Below are positions 53,828 through 62,170 of a DNA stretch of 64,000 nt, piece after piece. Every line of letters begins with the position of its first letter. The stretch's first letter is position 1. Source of the stretch: Microcoleus vaginatus HSN003 (lineage in GTDB: Bacteria; Cyanobacteriota; Cyanobacteriia; Cyanobacteriales; Microcoleaceae); NCBI RefSeq assembly GCF_022701255.1, contig NZ_CP031705.1, forward strand, positions 2,059,501 through 2,123,500, written 5' to 3'. The notes below the pieces were generated by a model. The model had not been told where the DNA came from, ran no database searches, and was given only the letters and a program-made list of their open reading frames with translations. The translations under genes and the position numbers were made by a program.

Positions 53828-55096
53828 ATGCAGCTAACAGAGAGGCACATCATTAAATCCACGGAACACCGTTTCGCCCAAATTGACGAACTAGCTTTCA
53901 AGTCCAAAAACCTCTACAATGCCGCCAATTACCTTATTCGTCAGAGTTTTATTTATGGGTGGGGCTATGTTAATTACAACGAAACGAACCGCTTGATGAA
54001 GTCTCATGAAGCCTACAAGGCTTTGCCTGCCAAAGTAAGTCAGCAAATTTTAATGGTTTTAGACAAGAACTGGAAATCGTTTTTTGAAGCCGTTAAAGCT
54101 TACAAAGTTGATTCTTCAAAATTCACTGGGCGCCCAAAACTGCCGAAGTACAAAGATAAAGTTAAAGGGCGAAACCTTCTCGTCTACACAATTCAAGCAA
54201 TTAGCAGCAAACAGTTGAAGAAAGGAATCATTAAACTTTCGGGTACAGAATTTTTAATTAAAACCAAAGTCAATCCCGACCAGGTTTGCCAAATTAGGCT
54301 GGTTCCGAAATGTGATTCCTATGTAATTGAGGTAATTTATGATGAACCGGAGTCCACTCTTGGCAACGCTAATTCTGTAGCTAGTATTGATTTAGGACTG
54401 GATAATTTAGTGGCGTTAACTTCAAATCAACCGGGATTTATCCCTTTGTTGATTAACGGGCGACCATTGAAATCGATTAACCAGTTTTACAACAAGCGGA
54501 AAGCACGATTGCAATCCCAGTTCAAAGGGAATCGCAAAACTTCGCCCCGCATTCAGCGCTTAACTCGCTGTCGCCATCAAAAAGTCCATAATTACTTACA
54601 TCATGCTAGCCGTCTAATTATTAAACTTTTGCTCACCAAGCAGATTGGGACGCTAGTAATTGGCAAGAACGCGCAGTGGAAAACAGAAATCGAGTTAGGG
54701 AAGCAAACCAATCAAAACTTTGTTAGTATTCCTCACTCTCGATTAATTGAAATGTTGAAGTACAAAGCTCGGTTGGCGGGAATCACAGTAATTGTGCAGG
54801 AAGAATCCTATACATCCCGATCCAGTTTTTTAGGTTTAGACCCAATTCCTGTTTATGGAAAAACCGAAAAAGAGCCTGTGTTTACTGGTAAGCGGATTAA
54901 GCGGGGTTTGTACAAAACATCGGCTGGTCAGCTAATTAATTCCGATGTGAATGCAGCGTACAATATCCTCAGAAAAGCAATCCCAAATGCGTTCAGCAAT
55001 GGGATAGGGAGCTGCCTAGTTCAGCCGAGGCGGGTCGATCCGCTCAAAGTGAAAGGGAAGGGGGAGGGACTTAACGCCTCCCATGTCATGCAATAA
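53828..55096 (+). CDS. tnpB: TnpB-like RNA-guided nuclease, IS200/IS605 type, orphan
   Basis: A 422-residue protein starting MQLTERHIIKSTEHRF; a GTG 45 bases upstream is possible. RuvC motif I is ASIDLGLDN; motif III is NSDVNAAYNI. The usual motif II Glu region reads TLVIGKNAQWK, with Gly at the Glu position; a Glu pair appears later in VQEESYTSRSSF. The zinc-finger cysteines are missing. No TnpA is nearby, so it cannot move by itself. TnpB enzymes cut DNA guided by an RNA from the element's right end, expected just after 55020. Confidence 0.85.
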   Translation: MQLTERHIIKSTEHRFAQIDELAFKSKNLYNAANYLIRQSFIYGWGYVNYNETNRLMKSHEAYKALPAKVSQQILMVLDKNWKSFFEAVKAYKVDSSKFTGRPKLPKYKDKVKGRNLLVYTIQAISSKQLKKGIIKLSGTEFLIKTKVNPDQVCQIRLVPKCDSYVIEVIYDEPESTLGNANSVASIDLGLDNLVALTSNQPGFIPLLINGRPLKSINQFYNKRKARLQSQFKGNRKTSPRIQRLTRCRHQKVHNYLHHASRLIIKLLLTKQIGTLVIGKNAQWKTEIELGKQTNQNFVSIPHSRLIEMLKYKARLAGITVIVQEESYTSRSSFLGLDPIPVYGKTEKEPVFTGKRIKRGLYKTSAGQLINSDVNAAYNILRKAIPNAFSNGIGSCLVQPRRVDPLKVKGKGEGLNASHVMQ

Positions 55097-55158
55097 ATGA
55101 CTATACTTTTACCAGCTATAACAACAAACGACCAACACCCGATAACCGCAACCACAAG

Positions 55159-55941
55159 ATGAAACGGCGACAATTAATACGTTACACACAGACGGGTTTG
55201 CTAGCAGCTTTCTTCACTGGTTTACCATCTGCATGGGAAAGCTATCAAGCTCAAACTGCTGATTCTTTGTCGGTTCAGTGGTTGGGCCACACTTGCTTCT
55301 TGTTCACCGGAGGCGGTACGAGGGTGCTGGTGAATCCTTTTCGCCCCCTGGGCTGTACGGCAGGCTATCGCTCTCCTAAAGTGCCAACAGATTTGATTCT
55401 GATTAGCAGCCGGTTGCTCGATGAAGGGGCGATCGACGGATTTGCGGGCAATCCCGGCCTTTTGTACGAGCCAGGGGCTTACAGGTCTAACGGGCTGCGG
55501 ATTCAAGGGATTCGGACGGAAAAAGACCGTGAGGGAGGAAGACGATTTGGGGTCAATGTGGCTTGGCTGTGGCAGCAAGCGGGCGTTAAGATTTTACACT
55601 TGGGCGGAGTTGCTGGCCCGATCGGCATTGAAGAGCAAATATTGATCGGGCGGCCCGATGTAGTGCTGATTCCCGTGGGCGGCGGGCCGAAAGCTTACAC
55701 TCCGGCGGAAGCGAAGCAAACTTTGCAACTTCTCAAACCAAAGATGGTGATTCCGACACATTTCAAAACCCAAGCCGCCGATGCTGCTGCCTGCGATTTG
55801 GTGCCGCTAGATGAATTTTTGGCGCTGATGGATGGTACGCCGGTGCGCCGATTGAATAATGACACGATTTCGATCAAATCTGCTGACTTACCTCAAACTG
55901 GTTCGGTGATTGAGGTTTTGAGTTACAGATTTAGCGGTTAA
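55159..55941 (+). CDS. MBL-fold hydrolase-like protein lacking the metal motif
   Basis: A 260-residue protein with a twin-Arg-like N-terminus (MKRRQLIRYTQTGLLAAFF), probably exported. The fold of UlaG-type metallo-beta-lactamases is visible: VQWLGHTCFLF, ILHLGGVAGP, DVVLIPVGGGPKAYTPAEAK, MVIPTHFKT. The HxHxDH zinc motif is replaced by ISSRLLDEGA, so classical hydrolase activity is unlikely. As far as I recall, such variants recur in cyanobacteria. Function unknown. Confidence 0.8.
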   Translation: MKRRQLIRYTQTGLLAAFFTGLPSAWESYQAQTADSLSVQWLGHTCFLFTGGGTRVLVNPFRPLGCTAGYRSPKVPTDLILISSRLLDEGAIDGFAGNPGLLYEPGAYRSNGLRIQGIRTEKDREGGRRFGVNVAWLWQQAGVKILHLGGVAGPIGIEEQILIGRPDVVLIPVGGGPKAYTPAEAKQTLQLLKPKMVIPTHFKTQAADAAACDLVPLDEFLALMDGTPVRRLNNDTISIKSADLPQTGSVIEVLSYRFSG

Positions 55942-56106
55942 TGCCAGATTTCTTAGGTTGCGTTATATTAAGGAAGTTTTGGTCGATCGGGGATGCAAGA
56001 GAAATTTCTCTCTACCTTAGCCTCTGGCAACCTTGCCTTTTGTCGAGATTTGGCTAACATAACAATTCTTGTTCACGGTTTTATCTCATAAGGAAATGCA
56101 AGCGAA

Positions 56107-56778
56107 ATGAAAAATCAAAATTTACCTAGCTGGATGAAACAATTGACAGGTTTCGCAGGAATAATCGGCGCTAGCGCGTTAATCGGTTTCCCGGCTTGGG
56201 CTCACATCACCTCCAACACCAATGTTGCTAATGCAACTCAAACTTCACAAGTTGCAGGAAAGGTGAACACCGCTGCTTCACCGGCACCAACTTCCGCTTC
56301 ACCGGCACCAAGTGGCGCTACACAGGCACCAACTGGCGCTACACCGGCACCAACTGGCGCTGCTAAGGATATTGTTGCTATTGCATCTGGCGACGCTCAA
56401 TTCAAGACGCTGACAAAGGCTTTGGGATCTGCAGGTTTGGTTACAACTTTACAAGGCAAAGGCCCTTTCACTGTTTTTGCTCCGACTGACGCGGCATTTG
56501 CTGCTTTGCCAGAAGGAACTGTGGAGGATTTGCTCAAACCGGAAAACAAAGCCCAACTTACTAAGATTTTAACTTACCACGTTGTTCCTGGTTCGGTTGT
56601 ATCTACTAGCCTGAAATCCGGCGATGTTAAAAGTGTGGAAGGCAGCGCCCTGAAGGTTGGAGTTAACGCAGGCAAAGTTACTGTCAGCGGCGCTAATGTT
56701 GTGAAAGCTGATATCAAAGCTAGCAACGGCGTTATTCACGTAATTGACAAGGTTTTGATGCCGCCCGATGGAATGTAA
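56107..56778 (+). CDS. secreted fasciclin-domain protein
   Basis: A 223-residue protein. Signal or anchor at residues 13-35 ([20 protein letters not shown]), then a Thr/Ala/Pro-rich linker with repeated APTGA units (about 55-88), then one fasciclin (FAS1) domain with [30 protein letters not shown] and [15 protein letters not shown]1 domains mediate surface adhesion. A terminator follows the stop. Confidence 0.92.
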   Translation: MKNQNLPSWMKQLTGFAGIIGASALIGFPAWAHITSNTNVANATQTSQVAGKVNTAASPAPTSASPAPSGATQAPTGATPAPTGAAKDIVAIASGDAQFKTLTKALGSAGLVTTLQGKGPFTVFAPTDAAFAALPEGTVEDLLKPENKAQLTKILTYHVVPGSVVSTSLKSGDVKSVEGSALKVGVNAGKVTVSGANVVKADIKASNGVIHVIDKVLMPPDGM

Positions 56779-56831
56779 AAATAGCCGTTTTTGCATCAAT
56801 TGATGTCAGATTCGGTTAAATGAAGGCGAAG

Positions 56832-56862
56832 TAAGGACACAACATTGTTGTGTCCTTATTTG
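56832..56862 (+). terminator. intrinsic terminator of the fasciclin gene
   Basis: TAAGGACACAAC and GTTGTGTCCTTA form a perfect 12-bp stem with a 3-base loop followed by TTTGT, 54 bp past the stop. The stem resembles the palindrome at 27343. Confidence 0.8.
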
Positions 56863-56916
56863 TATGGCAGGCAATTCAGAATTAATACAGATAAAGCTTT
56901 AGCTAGCTGCGGGTAT

Positions 56917-57852
56917 CTACAAAAAGGGCTGCCAACCCTTACCCCGATAGCCAAAATCGAAGATTTCGGGATGGAGAATTTCTGCTAAAATTTCTAACGA
57001 ATCAACCAATCTCGGCCCCGGTCGATTAAAGTAAGAATTGCCGTCAGTTATGTAAACTTTCCCCGTTTTTACTGCTTGCAAATTAGGCCATTCTGCGTAT
57101 TTAGTTATCTGCATTGCTTCGCTGCGAGTGCGGTTTAAATCAAAGCCGCAAGGCATGAAAATAATTACATCGGGATTAGCTTCTACTAGCGATTCCCATT
57201 TTAACCAAGGGGAATGTTCGCCGACAATTCCAAATAGCGAATTGCCTCCCGCCATTGCCACTAATTCGGGAATCCAGTTACCCGCAGCCATCAAAGGCTC
57301 AATCCACTCGATGCAAGCTACTTTGGGAAGTCTCTCTTTTGTGGTAATAATAGAGGATGCTTGTGTTTTCGAGGTAATAGCATCGATGCGGGATTGCAAA
57401 AGGTCGATCGCACTTTTGCCATTTACGCCCAAAGCATCAGCAACTCGCTGAATATCCGTCCAGATTTCTGCTAGCAGATTCGGCTGCAAAGAAATAATTT
57501 CCGGCTTGCTATTTACCAGCGTGCTTACCGCTTGTTCAACCTCTGTTAGAGAACAAGCGCAGACTTCACATTGAGCTTGAGTAATAATGTGAGTCGGCTG
57601 CAATTTTTCCAAAGTATCTATTTCTACTTTATAGACACTCAGCGCATTTTGCAACAATTCTGTCACGCGGTTGTGAATTTCGCTGCTAGTTCCTTCTGGA
57701 TTGAATTTAGGCTGAGTGCAAACAGGTAAATTTTGAATTTCTGGGGGATAATCGCATTCGTGGGAACGGCCCACAATTGCATCGGTTAATCCTAAAAGTG
57801 CTACAATTTCGGTGGCACTGGGAATTAGAGAGACAATTCTGAGTTGGTTCAT
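56917..57852 (-). CDS. BtuF-like periplasmic-binding-fold protein
   Basis: A 311-residue protein of the vitamin B12/Fe-siderophore substrate-binding fold: RIVSLIPSATEIVALLGLTDAIVGRSHECDYPPEI, ITQAQCEVCACS, and AEWPNLQAVKTGKVYITDG. The Cys-rich QCEVCACS segment occurs in stand-alone cobalamin-binding-like members. No signal peptide is present, so it may be cytosolic rather than a transporter component, and no BtuC/D genes are adjacent. I chose ATG 57852; a longer reading enters a dispersed repeat. Confidence 0.8.
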   Translation of the reverse strand: MNQLRIVSLIPSATEIVALLGLTDAIVGRSHECDYPPEIQNLPVCTQPKFNPEGTSSEIHNRVTELLQNALSVYKVEIDTLEKLQPTHIITQAQCEVCACSLTEVEQAVSTLVNSKPEIISLQPNLLAEIWTDIQRVADALGVNGKSAIDLLQSRIDAITSKTQASSIITTKERLPKVACIEWIEPLMAAGNWIPELVAMAGGNSLFGIVGEHSPWLKWESLVEANPDVIIFMPCGFDLNRTRSEAMQITKYAEWPNLQAVKTGKVYITDGNSYFNRPGPRLVDSLEILAEILHPEIFDFGYRGKGWQPFL

Positions 57853-57885
57853 TGGTTTTCGGTTTTTTACAGATTCGGAAGCACA

Positions 57886-57906
57886 GGCGAGACGCCCGTG
57901 CCACAA
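57886..57906. repeat. GGCGAGACGCCCGTGCCACAA repeat
   Basis: Single copy of the palindromic unit also present at 45130-45216 and 48578-48632, in the gap upstream of the BtuF-like gene. Confidence 0.8.
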
Positions 57907-57918
57907 TAAAAGGGATTC

Positions 57919-60591
57919 TTAAATTTTTAGTTTTTTTAAGTATTGCAAATCTTGCCATGCTTGAATGAGATTACCTTGCATCAGAGCCGCTACACCGTTT
58001 AAAACTCTAATTTCCGGTAGGTTGGAGTTGAGAGCGAGAGCGGGTTTTAATGCTGTTTGAGCAGCTTTGGGATGCCAGCCGTACAGGTGTACGAAAGCGA
58101 GATAGGCGTAAGCGTAAGGGTTTTTTGAGTCGAGTTGAGTGACTTTTTCTAAGGCTGCGATCGCACTATTGATATTCTGCTGCAATACCCGAGAAAATGC
58201 CAAAGCATAAGCCAATTCTAGATTATTGGGTTCTTGCTGCAACCGATATTCTAACGCTTGTTCCGCTTGCACGGTATAATCTTGAATTGGATCGTACTGA
58301 TTGATGCGCCCAATCTGCTCGAACACGGGTTCTAAACCGGGCAATCCTTTGGGTAAATTAACCGCCATCGCCCGCAATTGAGTCACCAAATCTAACTCAG
58401 GCTTATCTGTATTATTCTCGTTTCCAGGCTCTGCCTGAGAACGCATATCCAGAGGCTCTGCCTCGATTTTAACACTAACTGTCGGCACATTAATCGGATA
58501 AGTTTCGCCGGTTTTCCGATTTAGATAAGTAGCTTGCAGATTGTAAGTTCCCGGTGCAATATTAGCAGGAGGAAGCATCGCCGTGCGATCGACAACTCGA
58601 AACCCCACAGCAAATTTATCCGCTTCCAGCATCCCCGGATGCAATGTCGCCTGGGCGATCGCGCGATCGTGTAAAATCTTGAAAGTCTTTCCCGGTGGAA
58701 TATCGCTCGACTGCTGATTTTCCCACGTTACCAACACTAAACCAGACTGCAACTGCTGCCAAGGCCCAGACCAAGTATAAGTAACCGGCAGCGCGACTCC
58801 GGGAACTGCTTTTGGCGCGACAGTAACTCGATCTAATTGTACTTGCGATCGCGCTTCATTCAACGGCTGTATTTCGACAGGCTGCACTCGCTTGCGATAA
58901 AGATTTAAATTAGTATAATCGGGCAAAACCCAAGTTTTATCTAACTCAAACTTATCACCTTTTTCAATTGCCATAACGGCTGCATTTTGACCTTTTTTAA
59001 TTCCTTCGCGAATCGAACCTTGCGGGCCACTTTTAGTTACAAACCAAGAGAGCGATCGCACATCTTGCGGCACTTCTTTTAAATTCGTTCCCACCTGCCG
59101 CCCGTAAACCTGAAAATTAGCCAAAGCACCATAAAAATTAAAATTATGCTGGTTAATTTCCGGCGTCGAAGGCAACACGCCTAAAGTAGATTGCAAATAA
59201 GGTTCCTTATCAATAATTTCTGCAATTACCTCACGGTGCGGCCACTCTTTCCCCAAGTAAGGATAGTTAGAATTGCCGGGACTGATAACTTGGACTAAGC
59301 TATGTCCAAAAGCACCTCCCAGCGGCAAGATATGGAACAGCATCGCCAGAATTGCCAAGCCAATTGTACCCCAGCGAATTTGTCGTCCCCACCGAGAAGG
59401 CCACAGCGTTAAACAGTAGGCTAAGAAAATAGATAAAACTGGCAAATAAGCTATCACATATCGGTCGTCTTTGTTGATATTTAGAGAATTAATTAAATAA
59501 GCTCCTCCCCAGAAAACAGCCAGCCAGCGACAGGAGTTGAGATGCAAGATTGACGAACTATCTTGCCGACGACGCCAATAAAGTATTAATCCTACTAAGG
59601 GAACAAGTAACAGAGGCCAAGAAACGTGTTCCGGTAAGTGTTGACCGTAGTAAATCCAAGCGTCGATCGTATTGAGGGCCGGATCTCCTTCGGCGATCGC
59701 AGAATCCAGCGTTGCCCGTTTTCCCCCGGTCAAAATTAACAGCCAATTGGTTTTCGCCCACGGCCCAAACACCGCCACCGACAGCAACAGAGCACCAGTT
59801 AATTGACCTAATCTTCCCCAAGCTTTTTGTCGCACCGCACCAACAGCCAACCACACAATCGGGGTAAATAGAAATAATACGGTAGTGTGTTTAACTAATA
59901 TTGATAAGCCGAGAGAAATACCAAAGGCGATCGCCCAAAAGAAAGATGACGGGGAGAGTGGGGGAGTGTGGGAGGGGGAGAATTTATACTTTTCTTTTGT
60001 TCGTTCCTCGAACGGAGTTCTATCGGTTACATCCGTTAAATCCGTTGCCGAACTTCCTTCTTCCTTCTTCCTTCTTCCTTCAGAAGCCTTCCACATAGTC
60101 AAACAATAGAAAGCCAAAGTAATCGCAGCAGTGAGGGGATAGTCGAGTAAAAATTGCAAGCGGAACCGATAAAGTCCCGGTAACAAAACGCAAATTGCAG
60201 CGGCCCACAAACCGACTTGCCTGTTAAATAATTGGACGCCCAGACTGTAGACTGAGGCGAGGAGAATTGCACTAAATAATAAATGAACGAGGGTTGCCCG
60301 ATCGCCCCCAGTACCGAAAACCTGAAGAAACGGAACCGTTAAGATGTATGCCAAGGGCGGAATTTTGGTCGAAAGCAGCCAGAAGTTTGTCCACCACTCC
60401 CCGGAAAACCACTGAGGATGCTGCAACGCCTGCAAGTATTTCAGGGTGCTAGTCAGGTAGTCTGCTTGATCCCACGCCGGGACAGATCGATCGAGGGCAA
60501 ACCAGAGGCGATCGCTAATTGCCCCCAGCAGCCAAATTATGCCTAAGACAAGCAGACTCTTGCCCTCGCTGTCCCGATGTTGCTGTGCCAT
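57919..60591 (-). CDS. GT39/ArnT-like membrane glycosyltransferase with C-terminal TPRs
   Basis: An 890-residue integral membrane protein. The first ~450 residues are a multi-helix GT-C domain with the early DQADYLTSTLKY acidic motif, typical of ArnT/PMT-type enzymes that use polyprenyl-phosphate sugars. Residues ~560-720 are a beta-rich extracytoplasmic domain, and ~770-880 are TPR-like repeats (LAYALAFSRVLQQNINSAIAALEKV). Two stretches look foreign: about 173-210 (RRKKEEG and on, heptad DNA) and about 709-722 (PLDMRSQAEPGNEN), a dispersed repeat. Confidence 0.85.
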   Translation of the reverse strand: MAQQHRDSEGKSLLVLGIIWLLGAISDRLWFALDRSVPAWDQADYLTSTLKYLQALQHPQWFSGEWWTNFWLLSTKIPPLAYILTVPFLQVFGTGGDRATLVHLLFSAILLASVYSLGVQLFNRQVGLWAAAICVLLPGLYRFRLQFLLDYPLTAAITLAFYCLTMWKASEGRRKKEEGSSATDLTDVTDRTPFEERTKEKYKFSPSHTPPLSPSSFFWAIAFGISLGLSILVKHTTVLFLFTPIVWLAVGAVRQKAWGRLGQLTGALLLSVAVFGPWAKTNWLLILTGGKRATLDSAIAEGDPALNTIDAWIYYGQHLPEHVSWPLLLVPLVGLILYWRRRQDSSSILHLNSCRWLAVFWGGAYLINSLNINKDDRYVIAYLPVLSIFLAYCLTLWPSRWGRQIRWGTIGLAILAMLFHILPLGGAFGHSLVQVISPGNSNYPYLGKEWPHREVIAEIIDKEPYLQSTLGVLPSTPEINQHNFNFYGALANFQVYGRQVGTNLKEVPQDVRSLSWFVTKSGPQGSIREGIKKGQNAAVMAIEKGDKFELDKTWVLPDYTNLNLYRKRVQPVEIQPLNEARSQVQLDRVTVAPKAVPGVALPVTYTWSGPWQQLQSGLVLVTWENQQSSDIPPGKTFKILHDRAIAQATLHPGMLEADKFAVGFRVVDRTAMLPPANIAPGTYNLQATYLNRKTGETYPINVPTVSVKIEAEPLDMRSQAEPGNENNTDKPELDLVTQLRAMAVNLPKGLPGLEPVFEQIGRINQYDPIQDYTVQAEQALEYRLQQEPNNLELAYALAFSRVLQQNINSAIAALEKVTQLDSKNPYAYAYLAFVHLYGWHPKAAQTALKPALALNSNLPEIRVLNGVAALMQGNLIQAWQDLQYLKKLKI
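58425..58468. repeat. CCAGGCTCTGCCTG repeat inside the GT39 gene
   Basis: This copy matches the intergenic one at 34813-34857, with about seven differences in 46 bases. It is in frame and encodes EAEPLDMRSQAEPGNE in the extracytoplasmic part. Confidence 0.85.
59940..60090. repeat. in-frame low-complexity insertion inside the GT39 gene
   Basis: GGGGGAG-type and CTTCCTT heptads and neighbouring intergenic-like DNA encode about 45 hydrophilic residues (RRKKEEG, TPFEERTKEKYK, SPSHTPPLSPSS) between two membrane helices. The heptad part is at 60055-60085. Confidence 0.8.
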
Positions 60592-60724
60592 TGCGATTGT
60601 TGGATTTTAGGTTGCAGCTTTTAGCTTACAGGCGGGCGGTTCCGGGCGATCGAAAAATTAATTTATAAAACCCCTTGCTAAATTCCCTATGTGTCTGCTA
60701 AGGTGGTTAAGCGTAAAAAAACAA

Positions 60725-60797
60725 GCCGAGATAGCTCAGTTGGTAGAGCAGTGGACTGAAAATCCACGTGTCCGGAGTTCAAGTCTCCGTCTTGGCA
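60725..60797 (+). tRNA. tRNA-Phe (GAA)
   Basis: A 73-base cloverleaf. Acceptor GCCGAGA pairs with TCTTGGC (one G-T), the D arm has AGCTCAGTTGGTAGAGC, the anticodon stem-loop is GGACTGAAAATCC with anticodon GAA, and the T arm is GGAGTTCAAGTCTCC. Discriminator A; no encoded CCA. A strong terminator follows. It sits between the GT39 gene and a restriction-modification block. Confidence 0.97.
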
Positions 60798-60802
60798 TCG
60801 CA

Positions 60803-60832
60803 AAGCCCTCACAAAGTTGAGGGCTTTTTTTT
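60803..60832 (+). terminator. intrinsic terminator of tRNA-Phe
   Basis: AAGCCCTCA and TGAGGGCTT form a 9-bp stem with a 6-base loop; a run of eight T closes it. It starts 6 bases after the tRNA. Confidence 0.93.
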
Positions 60833-60886
60833 AGGGCGAAACTTGAACCAAGTCTCGGCTTGCTGTTGGAGAGACAAAGCATCGGC

Positions 60887-61153
60887 TCATCCCTGAACCT
60901 CTCGTGCCTTGCGAAACTTTTCCTGCAATTGCTCGATCGCAGTCTCTAACGGGATTCCCTCACCCCGTGATAGTTCCGCCTCCGCTTCCTCCACCGAAGA
61001 GCGAACCTCCTCCACCCACTCCCAATAAAGCTTCCGCGTTTGAGTCAAAGTCTGGAGGGCTTTTGTAATCACCTCTTCCGGCGAGCTAAACTGCCCCAGC
61101 GCTAATTGCGCTTCGATCAATTTCACTTGCTCAGGACTCAAAGTAATATTCAT
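60887..61153 (-). CDS. ParD-like ribbon-helix-helix antitoxin, no toxin partner
   Basis: An 88-residue protein from ATG 61153: MNITLSPEQVKLIEAQLALGQFSSPEEVITKALQTL is a ParD/CopG ribbon-helix-helix DNA-binding segment, followed by a charged helical tail that normally wraps the ParE toxin. No toxin gene lies downstream (only 50 bp to the tRNA terminator). The reading can extend to ATG 61294, adding 47 residues of unknown nature (LAVRHCPAIFLDDRTAQKVALFL). Orphan antitoxin or remnant. Confidence 0.7.
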   Translation of the reverse strand: MNITLSPEQVKLIEAQLALGQFSSPEEVITKALQTLTQTRKLYWEWVEEVRSSVEEAEAELSRGEGIPLETAIEQLQEKFRKAREVQG

Positions 61154-61336
61154 AAAAATCTCCGGGAGTCTCGCTGACACAAATCCCTTTTCTAAGAATA
61201 GCGCTACTTTCTGGGCAGTGCGATCGTCCAGAAAAATGGCTGGACAGTGCCGGACTGCCAAGTTGATTGAAACTTTTTTTAAATTAACACTCATAGTGTG
61301 TAGATTTAAAGCCGTTACAAGCTTTAGATTTTTCTA

Positions 61337-61558
61337 GTGATAAAAAATATAAAGCTTAAAATATTTGGCGAACAAGTTCGGAAATTGAGAAAAGCTAGGG
61401 GGCTAAGCCAAGAGGAGTTAGCTGAACTAGCAGAACTGCATCGAAATTACATTGGCGGCATTGAACGTGGCGAGAGAAATGTTGCACTTCTGAATATGGT
61501 GCGTCTAGCTAAAGCTTTGGGAGTATCCCTAAGCGAATTGTTGGAGGGGATAGAGTAA
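61337..61558 (+). CDS. XRE-family controller (C) protein
   Basis: A 73-residue helix-turn-helix protein: [60 protein letters not shown]. It has the size and sequence of restriction-modification C proteins, which delay endonuclease expression until DNA is methylated. The start is GTG. Its stop touches the endonuclease ATG (TAAATG), so the two are cotranscribed. A C-box is not evident in the 42 bp upstream. Confidence 0.85.
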   Translation: MIKNIKLKIFGEQVRKLRKARGLSQEELAELAELHRNYIGGIERGERNVALLNMVRLAKALGVSLSELLEGIE

Positions 61559-62170
61559 ATGACTTCACCTTATGCGGGGCTTGCCACAGAAGATTGGGCA
61601 GTAAAAACCAGGGAACTGATAGAGATACATCCACTTAACCCGGATGAAATATATGAAGTAGTAATTCAAGTCTGGCAAGAAATATTTGAATCTAATCTAA
61701 CTAGCAAAAACTATAAAATAGGTGTAGATTTATTTCCCCGCCCCCAAATTATGGGATACTTTTTGCACGAACTCATCCCCTTAGAATTGACTAGGCGATA
61801 CCCAGAAGTTTGGCGTCGCGAAGAAAATGCTAGTGAAAAAGATCTGGTCTGTCTTCTAGATGATTGCTTCTCGATCGAGATTAAAACTTCTTCAAGTAAT
61901 CGTAATACATATGGAAATCGCAGTTATACTCAACTAAGCACTACTGGTATAGAAGGAAAGAAGAATAAATCGGGCTATTATCTTGTTGTTAATTTCCAGA
62001 AATTCAACAAAAACATTCAAGGCTCACAACTACCGCAGATTAATTTAGTCAGATTTGGATGGTTAGACCGAGAAGATTGGCAAGGTCAAGCGGCTGCAAC
62101 TGGGCAACAAGCGAAATTAAGTCCTGCTGTTGAACGTTATAAATTGCTGCAATTACCAACTTTAGAATAA
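61559..62170 (+). CDS. ScaI-like type II restriction endonuclease
   Basis: A 203-residue protein resembling the ScaI family of type II endonucleases: PLNPDEIYEVVIQVWQEIFES, FPRPQIMGYFLHELIPLEL, then the PD-(D/E)xK core KDLVCLLDDCFSIEIKTSS with Asp, Glu and Lys in place, and GNRSYTQLS, KSGYYLVVNF. ScaI cuts AGTACT; specificity of this enzyme is inferred from family only. GGAGGGG precedes the ATG. The gene overlaps the 3' end of the convergent methylase gene by 9 bp. Confidence 0.85.
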   Translation: MTSPYAGLATEDWAVKTRELIEIHPLNPDEIYEVVIQVWQEIFESNLTSKNYKIGVDLFPRPQIMGYFLHELIPLELTRRYPEVWRREENASEKDLVCLLDDCFSIEIKTSSSNRNTYGNRSYTQLSTTGIEGKKNKSGYYLVVNFQKFNKNIQGSQLPQINLVRFGWLDREDWQGQAAATGQQAKLSPAVERYKLLQLPTLE

